Assembly: GCF_001594145.1 (NCBI RefSeq)
Contig: NZ_LVCF01000045.1
Location: 1 to 24,759, forward strand
Reading direction: 5' to 3'
DNA from: Branchiibius sp. NY16-3462-2
GTDB lineage: Bacteria; Actinomycetota; Actinomycetes; Actinomycetales; Dermatophilaceae
DNA length: 24,759 nucleotides
Both the position numbers and the translations under genes were made by a program. This document shows, one piece after another, positions 7,948 to 15,169 of this stretch (the stretch's first letter is position 1; the number at the start of each line of letters is the position of its first letter). Below the pieces are notes generated by a model. It saw only the letters and a list, made by a program, of their open reading frames with translations, was not told where the DNA came from and made no database searches.

Positions 7948-8604
7948 GTGATACTTGCGACGCCGGAGGACACCCCTAAGGAGCCTGCGCGAAGGTGGCT
8001 GCGGCCGCCCTGGGTGGCTCTCGGGGGTTTCGCGGTGGGGTTGGCCTCGGTCGCTGGTGCCGTTGTGCTTGCCCACGGCAGCCTGGCGCTAGACCAGATT
8101 GCACAGCCAGCGACACAGCCTCGCTGTGTCTACACATCGATCGCCACCACTTGCGTCGCCGCGGACTCCCACATCGAGGCTTCTCGGGTGTCCAACCTCG
8201 TCACTGGGTATGTGGAACTTCTCCAGGAGTTCGGCCTGAATCCGCCGACACGGTTCTTCTTGACCGGCTCTTCGGCGGCGCCGTCGACCTACGTGGCATT
8301 GGCAGTACCAGCAGGGTCTTCGTCACCGACATCTACGCTGAACCAGCAGATCGCGGCCGGTATCGCAGGGCCGCGTCCGTGTGCCAGGAGCGACGCGTGG
8401 GTTCGCACCGTGGTCCAGGCCCGTGCGCTCTTGGCATCCTGGTTGTTACGTCAGGTCACTGGTTCCGTGTCTGCGAAAGCAACTGCGGCGCGGAGGTCTT
8501 GGCTGGTCAGTGACCAGTCCAGTCAATGGGTCTTGACCAACTACGCTGCGATCGCTAACTGCGACCGAGCGGTAAAGATTCCGGAACTCAACTCAGCGCC
8601 CTGA
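7948..8604 (+). CDS. Membrane-anchored extracytoplasmic protein of unknown function
   Basis: The product has 218 residues. The start is GTG 7948, because it lies exactly at the predicted +1 of regulon box 1. The open frame extends further upstream, but that part is antisense to the neighbouring gene and reads as shadow. A short basic N-terminus (PKEPARRWLRPPW) precedes one TM (about residues 20-40, WVALGGFAVGLASVAGAVVL), so the remaining roughly 175 residues should face outward. Cysteines in PRCVYTSIATTCVA, GPRPCARSD and AIANCDRA could form disulfides. No family was recognised. Because it shares a promoter element with PAP2, DedA and UppP genes, a role in the same envelope response is likely. 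It ends in a terminator facing the DUF347 gene. Confidence 0.6.
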   Translation: MILATPEDTPKEPARRWLRPPWVALGGFAVGLASVAGAVVLAHGSLALDQIAQPATQPRCVYTSIATTCVAADSHIEASRVSNLVTGYVELLQEFGLNPPTRFFLTGSSAAPSTYVALAVPAGSSSPTSTLNQQIAAGIAGPRPCARSDAWVRTVVQARALLASWLLRQVTGSVSAKATAARRSWLVSDQSSQWVLTNYAAIANCDRAVKIPELNSAP

Positions 8605-8682
8605 GCTCCGTACTCAGAAGCAGAGCCGTGGGGGTACGCCGACAACCTGTTGATGTACGGCGACATCATCGCCCGCGATCAC

Positions 8683-8722
8683 GCACACCACCCAGTCCGA
8701 ATGCGCGGACCGGGTGGTGTGC
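8683..8722. terminator. Bidirectional terminator
   Basis: A 17-bp stem with one A.C mismatch (GCACACCACCCAGTCCG against CGGACCGGGTGGTGTGC) and a 6-nt loop sits between two convergent genes ending at 8604 and 8750. Confidence 0.7.
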
Positions 8723-8749
8723 TGACGCCTTCTGCAGCGCGGCGAAGGC

Positions 8750-10006
8750 TCAACCGCCAAGGGTTGTCGAGAGCGCCTTGAGACTGGATGTCTCGGTAGC
8801 GGGGTCAGGCGTACTGGCACGGAGACTGGTCAGCACCGAGTCAATTTGTCCGTCGAGGTAGGTCCAGCCAGACGGGTTCGCCGGTTTGAGTCGTGATTGT
8901 GCTGCGTCCCAGGCATTTTCGAGTTCGTCAGCCCGAGCAGTCGCGGCTGACTGCTGGCCGGAACTGACATCCTTGGAGGCGTCGGTGACGATGCCGCGCA
9001 GCGTCGAGACGTCGCTGGCTGGGAAGTGGGCGATCGCTGTTGCGGGTGCCATGTGGGTCACGGTTGAGGTCTGTCCACCGGTTTCGTCGGTAGCGGCGCT
9101 GGCGTGCGGGGACTGCGCTGCTTGGGCCATGACCGATGCCGCAGTCATGGCGGCGATCACGTACATGGTCAGGGCGGCACGGTGCCGGTCGCCATGATCT
9201 GTGTGCGCCTCGCTGTGGCTTGATGCGTTCGGCGAGGTGACGTCGGACTTGGTCCAGCTGAGGTAGGCCACGGTGGCGGCGATCGCGGTGAGGAATAGAA
9301 GGCTGGTCATCGCGGTGCCGAGCCCGAGGCCTCCGTCAGCGGTGGGGCTCGCGAACCAGTCACCGATATTGGCCCCCAGCGGCCGGGTCAGGATGTATGC
9401 CAACCAGAACGCGAGGACCGGCTGGCCGCCGATGCGCCAGGCGACGGCGACCACGGCAATCAGTGCGGCCGGCAACAGCACGGCAACCCCGGGACCCCAT
9501 CCGGTCAGTTCGAGGGTCCAGTCGCCAACCGCGGTACCAAGAGCAAAGGTAACTAGTACCGCTAGCCAGTAGAACGCTTCACGCGGCGTGGTTGTGATGC
9601 TGTGAATGGACAGGGTGCGTTCGCGGGCGAACCAGAGGCCGAAGACAGCGATCAAGAGGGCAGCGAACACTGTACTGCTCAACCAGAGCGGCACCCCATG
9701 GCTGTCAGTGAGGATATCGGTGTAGAGAGTTCCTGTGATGCTGACGACCACCACGGTCAGCCAATACACGACGGGCACGTATCGCGGCAGTCGCATCTGC
9801 ACCGCCAGGACCACGGCGAGTACCGCCGTGAATAGAAGAGCGGTGTTGGTGAGGCCTACACCAAGGGTCGTGTTGATCCAGTCGGCGAAGCTCTCGCCCA
9901 CTGTGGTGCAGAGGATCTTGATGATCCAGAACCAGATGATCACTTCGGGCACTTTGTTTGCCACGATGCGCTTCGGATGGTCCTGAACAACTGAATTGGT
10001 CGTCAT
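8750..10006 (-). CDS. DUF347 (COG4705) membrane protein fused to a His-rich linker and helical domain
   Basis: The product has 418 residues. ATG 10006 is chosen because it falls exactly at the +1 of regulon box 2. A longer frame would begin inside a terminator stem. Residues 15-250 hold the four DUF347 repeats, each with an aromatic and a G-x(2-3)-D/E pattern: KVPEVIIWFWIIK, VVYWLTVVVV, AFYWLAVLVTFALGTAVGDW and LAFWLAYILTRPLGANIGDW. Each repeat spans two TMs. Then comes a linker with four His (H264, H268, H271, H275), one more TM (about 278-296), and a roughly 90-residue helical tail (328-418) with ELENAWDAAQSRLKP and WTYLDGQIDSVLTSLRA. The tail is absent from the paralogue at 10803. DUF347 function is not established. 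The His cluster suggests metal contact, which is inference. Confidence 0.85.
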   Translation of the reverse strand: MTTNSVVQDHPKRIVANKVPEVIIWFWIIKILCTTVGESFADWINTTLGVGLTNTALLFTAVLAVVLAVQMRLPRYVPVVYWLTVVVVSITGTLYTDILTDSHGVPLWLSSTVFAALLIAVFGLWFARERTLSIHSITTTPREAFYWLAVLVTFALGTAVGDWTLELTGWGPGVAVLLPAALIAVVAVAWRIGGQPVLAFWLAYILTRPLGANIGDWFASPTADGGLGLGTAMTSLLFLTAIAATVAYLSWTKSDVTSPNASSHSEAHTDHGDRHRAALTMYVIAAMTAASVMAQAAQSPHASAATDETGGQTSTVTHMAPATAIAHFPASDVSTLRGIVTDASKDVSSGQQSAATARADELENAWDAAQSRLKPANPSGWTYLDGQIDSVLTSLRASTPDPATETSSLKALSTTLGG

Positions 10007-10012
10007 GCCAGC

Positions 10013-10045
10013 AGTTTTCACAAGATCGGCTAAGTCTTTGCTGAG
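10013..10045 (-). promoter_or_regulatory. Regulon promoter box 2
   Basis: On the minus strand: CTCAG-CAAAGA-CTTAG (10045-10030), 11 nt, -10 AAAACT (10018-10013), 6 nt, ATG at 10006. Spacing is the same as box 1. It predicts a leaderless mRNA and fixes the start of the DUF347 fusion gene. Confidence 0.65.
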
Positions 10046-10106
10046 CGAAGACGGTTTCTGCTGCGCTGAGAAGGTGGCGCCTACATCCGCGCGGCGGCCA
10101 AAACTT

Positions 10107-10152
10107 GGTTGTTGCCCTGGGCACAGGGGAATGACTGCCCAGGGCAACAACC
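10107..10152 (-). terminator. Long perfect inverted repeat after the phosphatase remnant
   Basis: GGTTGTTGCCCTGGGCA and its exact complement (17 bp) are separated by 12 nt. It starts 8 bases beyond the stop of the phosphatase remnant, reading leftwards, and lies upstream of regulon box 2. It probably was that gene's terminator and now insulates the DUF347 promoter. Confidence 0.6.
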
Positions 10153-10159
10153 AGAGGCC

Positions 10160-10462
10160 CTAAAGGCGCCGAAACAACCCGGGGAGCACGGCGGTCCCCT
10201 CCACGCGGACTGCTCGCAGGTCGCGGGGGTTGAGTCCGAGCAACGCGAGGGTGGTCGGGGCGACCTGGGTGGTCTCGACTGGCGCTGAGACCGCGTGATG
10301 GTGTGCCCCGGGTGTGTCGATGAGCATCAGGACATGCTGGTCATCGGGGTTCATTCCACCGTGTTCGGCCAGCTTCGTTGGTTTGGCGTAGACCACGCCT
10401 TCTTCGACCTTGCCGAAGACGTCGCGGTAGTGCCCGTTGCCCGCAGGGCATAAACCGATCAC
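10160..10462 (-). pseudogene. C-terminal remnant of an alkaline-phosphatase-superfamily protein
   Basis: About 100 codons remain. HYRDVFGKVEEGVVYAKPTK, LAEHGGMNPDDQHVLMLI, VSAPVETTQVAPTTLALLG and VEGTAVLPGLF are the typical end of secreted actinobacterial alkaline phosphatase or phosphodiesterase-type proteins, with the metal-binding EHGG motif. Full-length relatives have several hundred residues, so the N-terminal catalytic part with the nucleophile is missing. Upstream (10463-10581) I see no continuation in the same frame and no other gene. The piece is probably a deletion relic. A small intact protein with an odd start cannot be fully excluded. Confidence 0.65.
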
Positions 10463-10581
10463 GAATTACCAATGGTTCCAGAGGTTTTCGGGACCGTGCG
10501 CGTCCTCATAACTTGCCCAGACCTTCGATGGCCATACGTGCTCGCCGTAGTCCCGACCGCGTGGGCGGACGTCAGCGGCTA

Positions 10582-10806
10582 TCAGATGTGGAGCATTGCC
10601 AGCGCGGTGCAGGCTGCCGCGGCCATTGTCGCGAGCCCGAATCCAATGATGGCGGTGATGCTTCCGCGCACTGCGGCGTCGAGGCGACCATTGGTCGCGC
10701 CACCCACCGCACCGACGGCGTGGATGAGCAACGCGGCGAAGATCGCGTTCGCCGCCAGCCACAGTGTCAGAGACGCTTGCGTGGCGTCTGCGAGCCGATC
10801 GGTCAC
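10582..10806 (-). CDS. Small two-TM membrane protein coupled to the DUF347 gene
   Basis: The product has 74 residues and its ATG overlaps the stop of the DUF347 gene upstream by 4 bases (10803-10806), a sign of coupled translation. Two hydrophobic helices are visible, about residues 12-35 (LTLWLAANAIFAALLIHAVG) and 48-73 (ITAIIGFGLATMAAAACTAL), joined by a short polar loop. No family was recognised. Its tight coupling suggests it is a partner or subunit of the DUF347 protein. The DUF347 fusion gene at 8750 has no such partner but has an additional C-terminal TM, which may be the equivalent. Confidence 0.65.
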   Translation of the reverse strand: MTDRLADATQASLTLWLAANAIFAALLIHAVGAVGGATNGRLDAAVRGSITAIIGFGLATMAAAACTALAMLHI

Positions 10807-11597
10807 GCGGGCTCGTCTTCGACAGCGCTGACTGCCAGCACGTGGGGTTGGTCGCTGTGACGAGATTGAACGGCCAGGATCGCACCGAAAGCCACGAACA
10901 GGCCGAGCGTGACGACTCCGTCGCCCCAGCCCAGGCCGCCCGCTTTTCTGGGTGGCTTACCGAGCCAGTCGGCCACGGAGGCACCGAGCGGCCGAGTGAG
11001 AACGTAGGCCGACCAGAAGAGAGCGACTTCGGCGCGACCCCACAGTTTCCAGGCGATTGCCGGGATCGCGAACAGGATCGCGAAGAGCAGCGCCGAGTCG
11101 AGATACCCCAGTTTCAACGTGAATGCGGCCAGGTCGCCAGCGGCGGTGCCGAGCGCGAAGGTCGCCAATACGGTCGCCCAGTAGAACCGTTCGGGCGCTC
11201 CGGCGGTGACGGTGTGAATGGAGATGGATCCTTCCCACCGTTTCCATGCTGCCAGGACCGCGGCGACGATGATCACGTACAGGCAGGTTGTCAGTTGGTA
11301 GGGCAGGTCGAGCACCACGTGCATCGCGTCGGCGGCCATCGTGCCGAAGATGGCGATCGCTGCGACGAAGGCCCAGTATGTGGCCGGCTCGTAGCGGTGA
11401 GCACGGAACTGCATCCATCCGGTGATGACCATCAATCCAACGCCGACCGCGCCAGCAACGGCGATGCTGATCGAGCCCAGGTAGTCCGAGGCAGCTTCGC
11501 CGCCCGCGGTGCTCAGCAGTTTGAGTACCCAGAATACGAGCGTGACCTCAGGGACTTTCAGCGCCCGCCGCCGGGGGTTTACCAATGCTGTGCTCAT
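10803..11597 (-). CDS. DUF347 (COG4705) membrane protein, short form
   Basis: The product has 264 residues, taking ATG 11597; an in-frame ATG at 11639 would add 14 residues of poor quality. The four DUF347 repeats are KVPEVTLVFWVLKLLSTAGG, PATYWAFVAAIAIFGTMAAD, ERFYWATVLATFALGTAAGD and ALFWSAYVLTRPLGASVADW, giving about eight TMs. It ends in a short cytoplasm-like tail without the extra domain of the paralogue at 8750. It has no CTCAG box. A TAGGCT -10-like hexamer lies 8 bases before the ATG, so it may be leaderless but is under different control. It forms an operon with the 74-residue protein. The transported or bound substrate of this family is not known. Confidence 0.82.
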   Translation of the reverse strand: MSTALVNPRRRALKVPEVTLVFWVLKLLSTAGGEAASDYLGSISIAVAGAVGVGLMVITGWMQFRAHRYEPATYWAFVAAIAIFGTMAADAMHVVLDLPYQLTTCLYVIIVAAVLAAWKRWEGSISIHTVTAGAPERFYWATVLATFALGTAAGDLAAFTLKLGYLDSALLFAILFAIPAIAWKLWGRAEVALFWSAYVLTRPLGASVADWLGKPPRKAGGLGWGDGVVTLGLFVAFGAILAVQSRHSDQPHVLAVSAVEDEPA

Positions 11598-11799
11598 GGC
11601 TATCGAGCCTAGGTCGGCACCACGCTGCGGCGAATCCATCTACGGTCGTGAGGTTTGCGCGGTTCGTGTATGACCACGGGCATACTCACAACGGTGACCC
11701 GTCAGGGTCGACGAGCCCGTACCGTTGGACGATCAGGAGCACTCGGATAATGCCTGGGCCCGCGCCCCGTCTGTCGCCTCGCGGAAGCAGACAACTGCT

Positions 11800-13203
11800 T
11801 CATTCGCCCGAGGATGGGTCTGAACTGACCTGGCGCGGTAGACGCACCTCGAACCGGCACCAGCCCTGCGGGGACTGCGTTGCCAGCACCGTCCCACCAT
11901 GCTCGCTGGACACGCTGTGCACGATGGCTAGCCCCAGGCCGCTGCCACCGCGGTCTCGGTCGCGGGCTTCGTCCAGGCGAGTGAATCGACCGAACACACG
12001 TTCCCGGTCCGCGACCGGGATGGGCGGTCCGTCGTTGTCCACCCGCAGGACAGCCTGTACGCCGTCGGCCCGCACCTCTATGACGACGCGGTGTTCGGCG
12101 TGCCGCGTGGCGTTGTCGACCAGATTGCGCAGCAAGTGGATCATCTGGGCGTCGTCGCCAGTGATCCGCACCGGCTCGATATGGGCGTCGACTCTCAACG
12201 GCGTGGTTGCGCGGATCCGACGGACCTCACCGGCGGCTATCTCATCGAGGTCGACGTCGTGTGTCGTCCGCGGCGCCCGGTCGTCAGACTTGGCCAACAT
12301 CAACAGATCGTTGACTAGCCGTTGCAGGCGAATCGTCTCAGCCAAGATCACCGCATCCCGCTCCTGACGTGCTTGTGCGGTGGGGCCTGCGTCGATCTCC
12401 AAACTGGCGCGGATGGTGGCCATCGGGCTGCGAAGTTCATGCGAGGCATCCGAAACGAACTGCCGAGTGGCAGCGTCCGCTTGCGCGAGGCGGTCGAGCA
12501 TTTGGTTCATGGTGGTCGCCAGTCGCGCAGCCTCATCGCCAGAGGCTGGGACCGTCAGACGGCCCGAGCCGCGCACAGCGGTGATCTGATCAACCTCCGC
12601 GCGAATGTCATCCACCGGTTCCAAGGCACGTCGCACTCCCCTGCTGACCAACCACATCACCAGAGCCAACAGCAACGCTGAACCCACGCTGAGCAATGCC
12701 GTGGCTGTTTTGACTGTCGAGGACTCCACCTGCAGCGACTTGGCGACCACAACGGTAACGATGCCACCGTCCTCGGCTCGCACGCCTACTGTGGCCACCG
12801 CGTGCGGCTCCCCCAATTCACCTGGCACAGTGGCAGACTGGGACACGGTTACCCGGCCGACGGTAGTTGCCGGGTCCGCGATCCTCGCTTCCTGTAGCGC
12901 TACCTCTGAACTTGCCATAACAGATCCAGCGGAGTTCAGTACCTGTACGAGATCGCCGCGGTTGGTGAACTGGTTGACGGTGTCCTGAGTCGAGGTGGCC
13001 TTCCCGTTCAGCGCCTGAGCGATCTGGGTCGCCTTCTGCTCGGCAGCATCCCGCGCTGAGGCATACAGGATCCGGTCCAGGGACACCGCGAACGCGACGA
13101 CCCCCAGAAGCAACGCCAGTCCCAGCGTCGCCGCGGTGACCGTCACGATCCGGCGTTGGATGCTCCACGACCCCATGAACCCTGGACCACGTGAGCCGCT
13201 CAA
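11800..13203 (-). CDS. Membrane sensor histidine kinase
   Basis: The 467-residue kinase pairs with the response regulator whose stop it overlaps (TTG start at 13203; ATG 13176 is an alternative). TM1 is about residues 19-42, the extracytoplasmic sensor region about 43-165, and TM2 about 167-187. A HAMP linker follows (RALEPVDDIRAEV) to about 240. HisKA has FVSDASHELRSPM with phospho-acceptor His255. The HATPase domain has the N box LLRNLVDNATRHA (357-369), G1 VDNDGPPIP and G2 GGSGLGLAI (419-427). All catalytic motifs are present. The sensor domain is short, about 120 residues, and not recognised. The presence of a lipid-carrier phosphatase in the same operon suggests that the signal is envelope stress or a metal. 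That is inference. Confidence 0.9.
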   Translation of the reverse strand: MSGSRGPGFMGSWSIQRRIVTVTAATLGLALLLGVVAFAVSLDRILYASARDAAEQKATQIAQALNGKATSTQDTVNQFTNRGDLVQVLNSAGSVMASSEVALQEARIADPATTVGRVTVSQSATVPGELGEPHAVATVGVRAEDGGIVTVVVAKSLQVESSTVKTATALLSVGSALLLALVMWLVSRGVRRALEPVDDIRAEVDQITAVRGSGRLTVPASGDEAARLATTMNQMLDRLAQADAATRQFVSDASHELRSPMATIRASLEIDAGPTAQARQERDAVILAETIRLQRLVNDLLMLAKSDDRAPRTTHDVDLDEIAAGEVRRIRATTPLRVDAHIEPVRITGDDAQMIHLLRNLVDNATRHAEHRVVIEVRADGVQAVLRVDNDGPPIPVADRERVFGRFTRLDEARDRDRGGSGLGLAIVHSVSSEHGGTVLATQSPQGWCRFEVRLPRQVSSDPSSGE

Positions 13204-13901
13204 GTTGTGCCATTCCCAGCACCCTCAGTGACGACCGGGTCGAGGCGGTATCCCTGCCCGCGGATCGTGCGCAGGGACTGGACCCCGAATGGCTCGTCGA
13301 TCTTTCGGCGCAGGTAGCCGATGTACACCTCGACAATGTTTTCGCTGCCCTCAAACGCCGCGTCCCACACGTTGTCCAGGATCTCGATCTTTGACACCAC
13401 CACTTCATGGTTGCGCATCAAGAACTGCAGCACCGCGTATTCCTTCGCGGTGAGCTCGATACGAGTCCTGCCACGGTGAACGGTGCGCCGATTAGGGTCG
13501 AGTTCCAAATCACCGACGATCAGCTGAACGGGCCGTTCCGGAGCGCCACGTCGGACCAGTGCCCGCAACCGAGCAACCAGAACGATGAAGCTGAATGGCT
13601 TGGTCAGGTAGTCATCGGCGCCGAGATCGAATGCATCAACTTGGTCGTAGTCACCATCCTTGGCAGTAAGCATCATCGCCGGCGTCCACACCTTCAACTC
13701 CCGCAGGTTCCGCAGAACGTCGTAGCCATTGCGGCCGGGCAACATGATGTCCAGGACCAACACGTCGTATGGGTTCTCCGTGGCCATCCACTGACCACTG
13801 ATCCCGTCATACGCGACGTCCACGACGCAACCTTCTTGGCGCAGTCCATGCGCGACCGTGTCAGCCAGAGCCTTCTCATCCTCCACCAGCAGCACCCGCA
13901 T
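13200..13901 (-). CDS. OmpR/PhoB-family response regulator
   Basis: The product has 233 residues. The receiver domain is 1-115 with acidic pocket E7-D8, phospho-acceptor Asp51 in LVLDIMLPG, T79 in MMLTAKDG and Lys101 in YLTKPF. A winged-helix DNA-binding domain spans about 128-225, with LTAKEYAVLQFLMRN and IRGQGYRLD. The gene lies 4 bases after the PAP2 stop and overlaps the kinase, so PAP2-RR-HK is one operon. This regulator family binds direct repeats with a period near 11 bp at the -35 region, which is exactly the arrangement of the CTCAG boxes found before five island genes, including its own operon. I therefore propose it as the regulator of all five. Confidence 0.92.
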   Translation of the reverse strand: MRVLLVEDEKALADTVAHGLRQEGCVVDVAYDGISGQWMATENPYDVLVLDIMLPGRNGYDVLRNLRELKVWTPAMMLTAKDGDYDQVDAFDLGADDYLTKPFSFIVLVARLRALVRRGAPERPVQLIVGDLELDPNRRTVHRGRTRIELTAKEYAVLQFLMRNHEVVVSKIEILDNVWDAAFEGSENIVEVYIGYLRRKIDEPFGVQSLRTIRGQGYRLDPVVTEGAGNGTT

Positions 13902-13905
13902 GGCT

Positions 13906-14598
13906 TTACCTGACCCCCCTTCGGTCCAATTTCCTACTGTTCAGCACGACGATGGCGACGGTGACGATCGCGCCGCCCAACGCCCATCCAGCGAGGACGT
14001 CCGTTAACCAATGAAACCCCAGGTACACCCGTGACAGACCGACGCCTACCACCAATAACGCGGCATTGACCGCCAAGAGCCATCTACCCACGCCGTGGGC
14101 AACGTGGCGACACAGCACCACCGTCAGCACTCCGTACAGCACCGTCGACATGGCCGTGTGGCCCGAAGGAAACGAATACGAATGCGGCGACGCACCGAGC
14201 ATGTCAGCGATCGGAGGCCGTGCCCGACCCACCGTGTTCTTAACGACCAGCACCAGCAGACTCGCTACCACTACCGACGCGGCAAGAACAATGCCACCGA
14301 CACGATCGCGCCGGATGAACGCGACCGCGCAGGCCACCACAGCGGCGATGCTCACCAGCACCACACTCCCGCAGGCCGTCACCGCGTGAGCAAGGACTGT
14401 CAGCCACGGCTGACGGTGCGCAACGAAAGCCCCATGCCACTGGTGGTCCAGCTCCACCAAACCCGACCCAGCGTGCACCTGCCAGGTCAGTGCCGCGCAC
14501 ACCACCAGACAGACCGCTGCGAACGCGTATAACGCGGCTGTGCCCGATTGCTCGCGACGCCCGGAATCAACCACGGAGCCGACCGATTGCTTGAGCAT
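13906..14598 (-). CDS. PAP2-family phosphatase, likely undecaprenyl-diphosphatase
   Basis: The 230-residue membrane phosphatase probably removes a phosphate from undecaprenyl diphosphate or a related lipid at the outer face of the membrane. ATG 14598 lies exactly at the +1 of regulon box 3 and also has a G-rich stretch before it. The three PAP2 motifs are complete: K120-x6-RP (KNTVGRARPP), PSGH (144-147 in SFPSGHTAM) and SR-x5-H-x3-D (SRVYLGFHWLTD, His196, Asp200). About five to six TMs are visible. It is the first gene of the PAP2-RR-HK operon. Substrate is inferred from family and from the UppP and DedA genes in the same regulon; phosphatidic acid or another lipid phosphate is possible. Confidence 0.87.
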   Translation of the reverse strand: MLKQSVGSVVDSGRREQSGTAALYAFAAVCLVVCAALTWQVHAGSGLVELDHQWHGAFVAHRQPWLTVLAHAVTACGSVVLVSIAAVVACAVAFIRRDRVGGIVLAASVVVASLLVLVVKNTVGRARPPIADMLGASPHSYSFPSGHTAMSTVLYGVLTVVLCRHVAHGVGRWLLAVNAALLVVGVGLSRVYLGFHWLTDVLAGWALGGAIVTVAIVVLNSRKLDRRGVR

Positions 14599-14604
14599 CC
14601 CGCC

Positions 14605-14637
14605 ACCCTCACCCAGGTTCGCTGAGCCCAACCTGAG
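14605..14637 (-). promoter_or_regulatory. Regulon promoter box 3 (PAP2-RR-HK operon)
   Basis: On the minus strand: CTCAG-GTTGGG-CTCAG (14637-14622), 11 nt, -10-like GAGGGT (14610-14605), 6 nt, ATG 14598. The 19-base stretch starting with CTCAGGTT differs from that before uppP by a single base. A palindrome ACCTGC-GCTA-GCAGGT sits nearby at 14641-14656. Confidence 0.65.
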
Positions 14638-14714
14638 AGCACCTGCGCTAGCAGGTCACCTAGATCCGGCAGTAGTCACCGCCACCGGACCAAGCAGCAG
14701 CCTCCTGAGGCGGT

Positions 14715-15169
14715 TCACAGTTGCGTCGAGGGGCGCAGCAGAATCTCGTTAATTGCGAGGTGCCGGGGCTGGGCGATTGCGAAAGCGATAATCTCAGCAA
14801 CCTCCTCCGGCTTAACCGTTGCTGTCGCGTAGTTGTCCAGGACTGCTGATCGTGTCGCCGCATGCGTGATGTGTGTTGGAAGTTCGGTATCCACCACCCC
14901 CGGCTCGATCAAAGTGACGCGGATCTGCGGTAATAGCTCCTGCCGCAGCGACTCCGACCACCCGTTGATCCCCCCACTTGGTTGCGGCATACACGCCGTT
15001 TCCCGCCCGGGCGGTGCGCCCTGCCACAGAGGACAAATTCACAATGTCTCCACCGTTGTTCTGCAGCTGGTTGAGGAACACCTCGGTCGTCGCAATTGCG
15101 CCTAGAAGGTTCACCTCTACCATCGTTCGATAGTCTGAGTGCTGAGCCGCTGAGAACGGGCCCAAAAGC
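14715..15169 (-). pseudogene. SDR-family oxidoreductase, truncated and frameshifted
   Basis: The remnant covers the C-terminal two-thirds of a short-chain dehydrogenase: VEVNLLGAIATTEVFL, the catalytic Ser in DIVNLSSVAG and the YxxxK motif in VYAATK, followed in another frame by GWSESLRQELL, VTLIEPGVVDTEL and an ending of RPSTQL. The frame breaks at a run of six G (plus-strand C at 14970-14975) by one extra base. The N-terminal NAD(P)-binding Rossmann part is absent and the gene is cut at the IS end. No N-terminal piece is found beyond the other end of the IS. SDR genes of this kind often stand divergent from an MmyB-type regulator, which is the gene across the IS. Confidence 0.8.

Noticed and set aside
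10007..10150. Longer start for the DUF347 fusion
   Set aside because: The upstream ATG lies inside a 17-bp terminator stem and regulon box 2 would be inside the gene; ATG 10006 is at the predicted +1.
10466..10984. 172-residue minus ORF overlapping the small membrane protein
   Set aside because: Arg-rich out-of-frame reading; the 74-residue frame has two TMs and an ATGA overlap.
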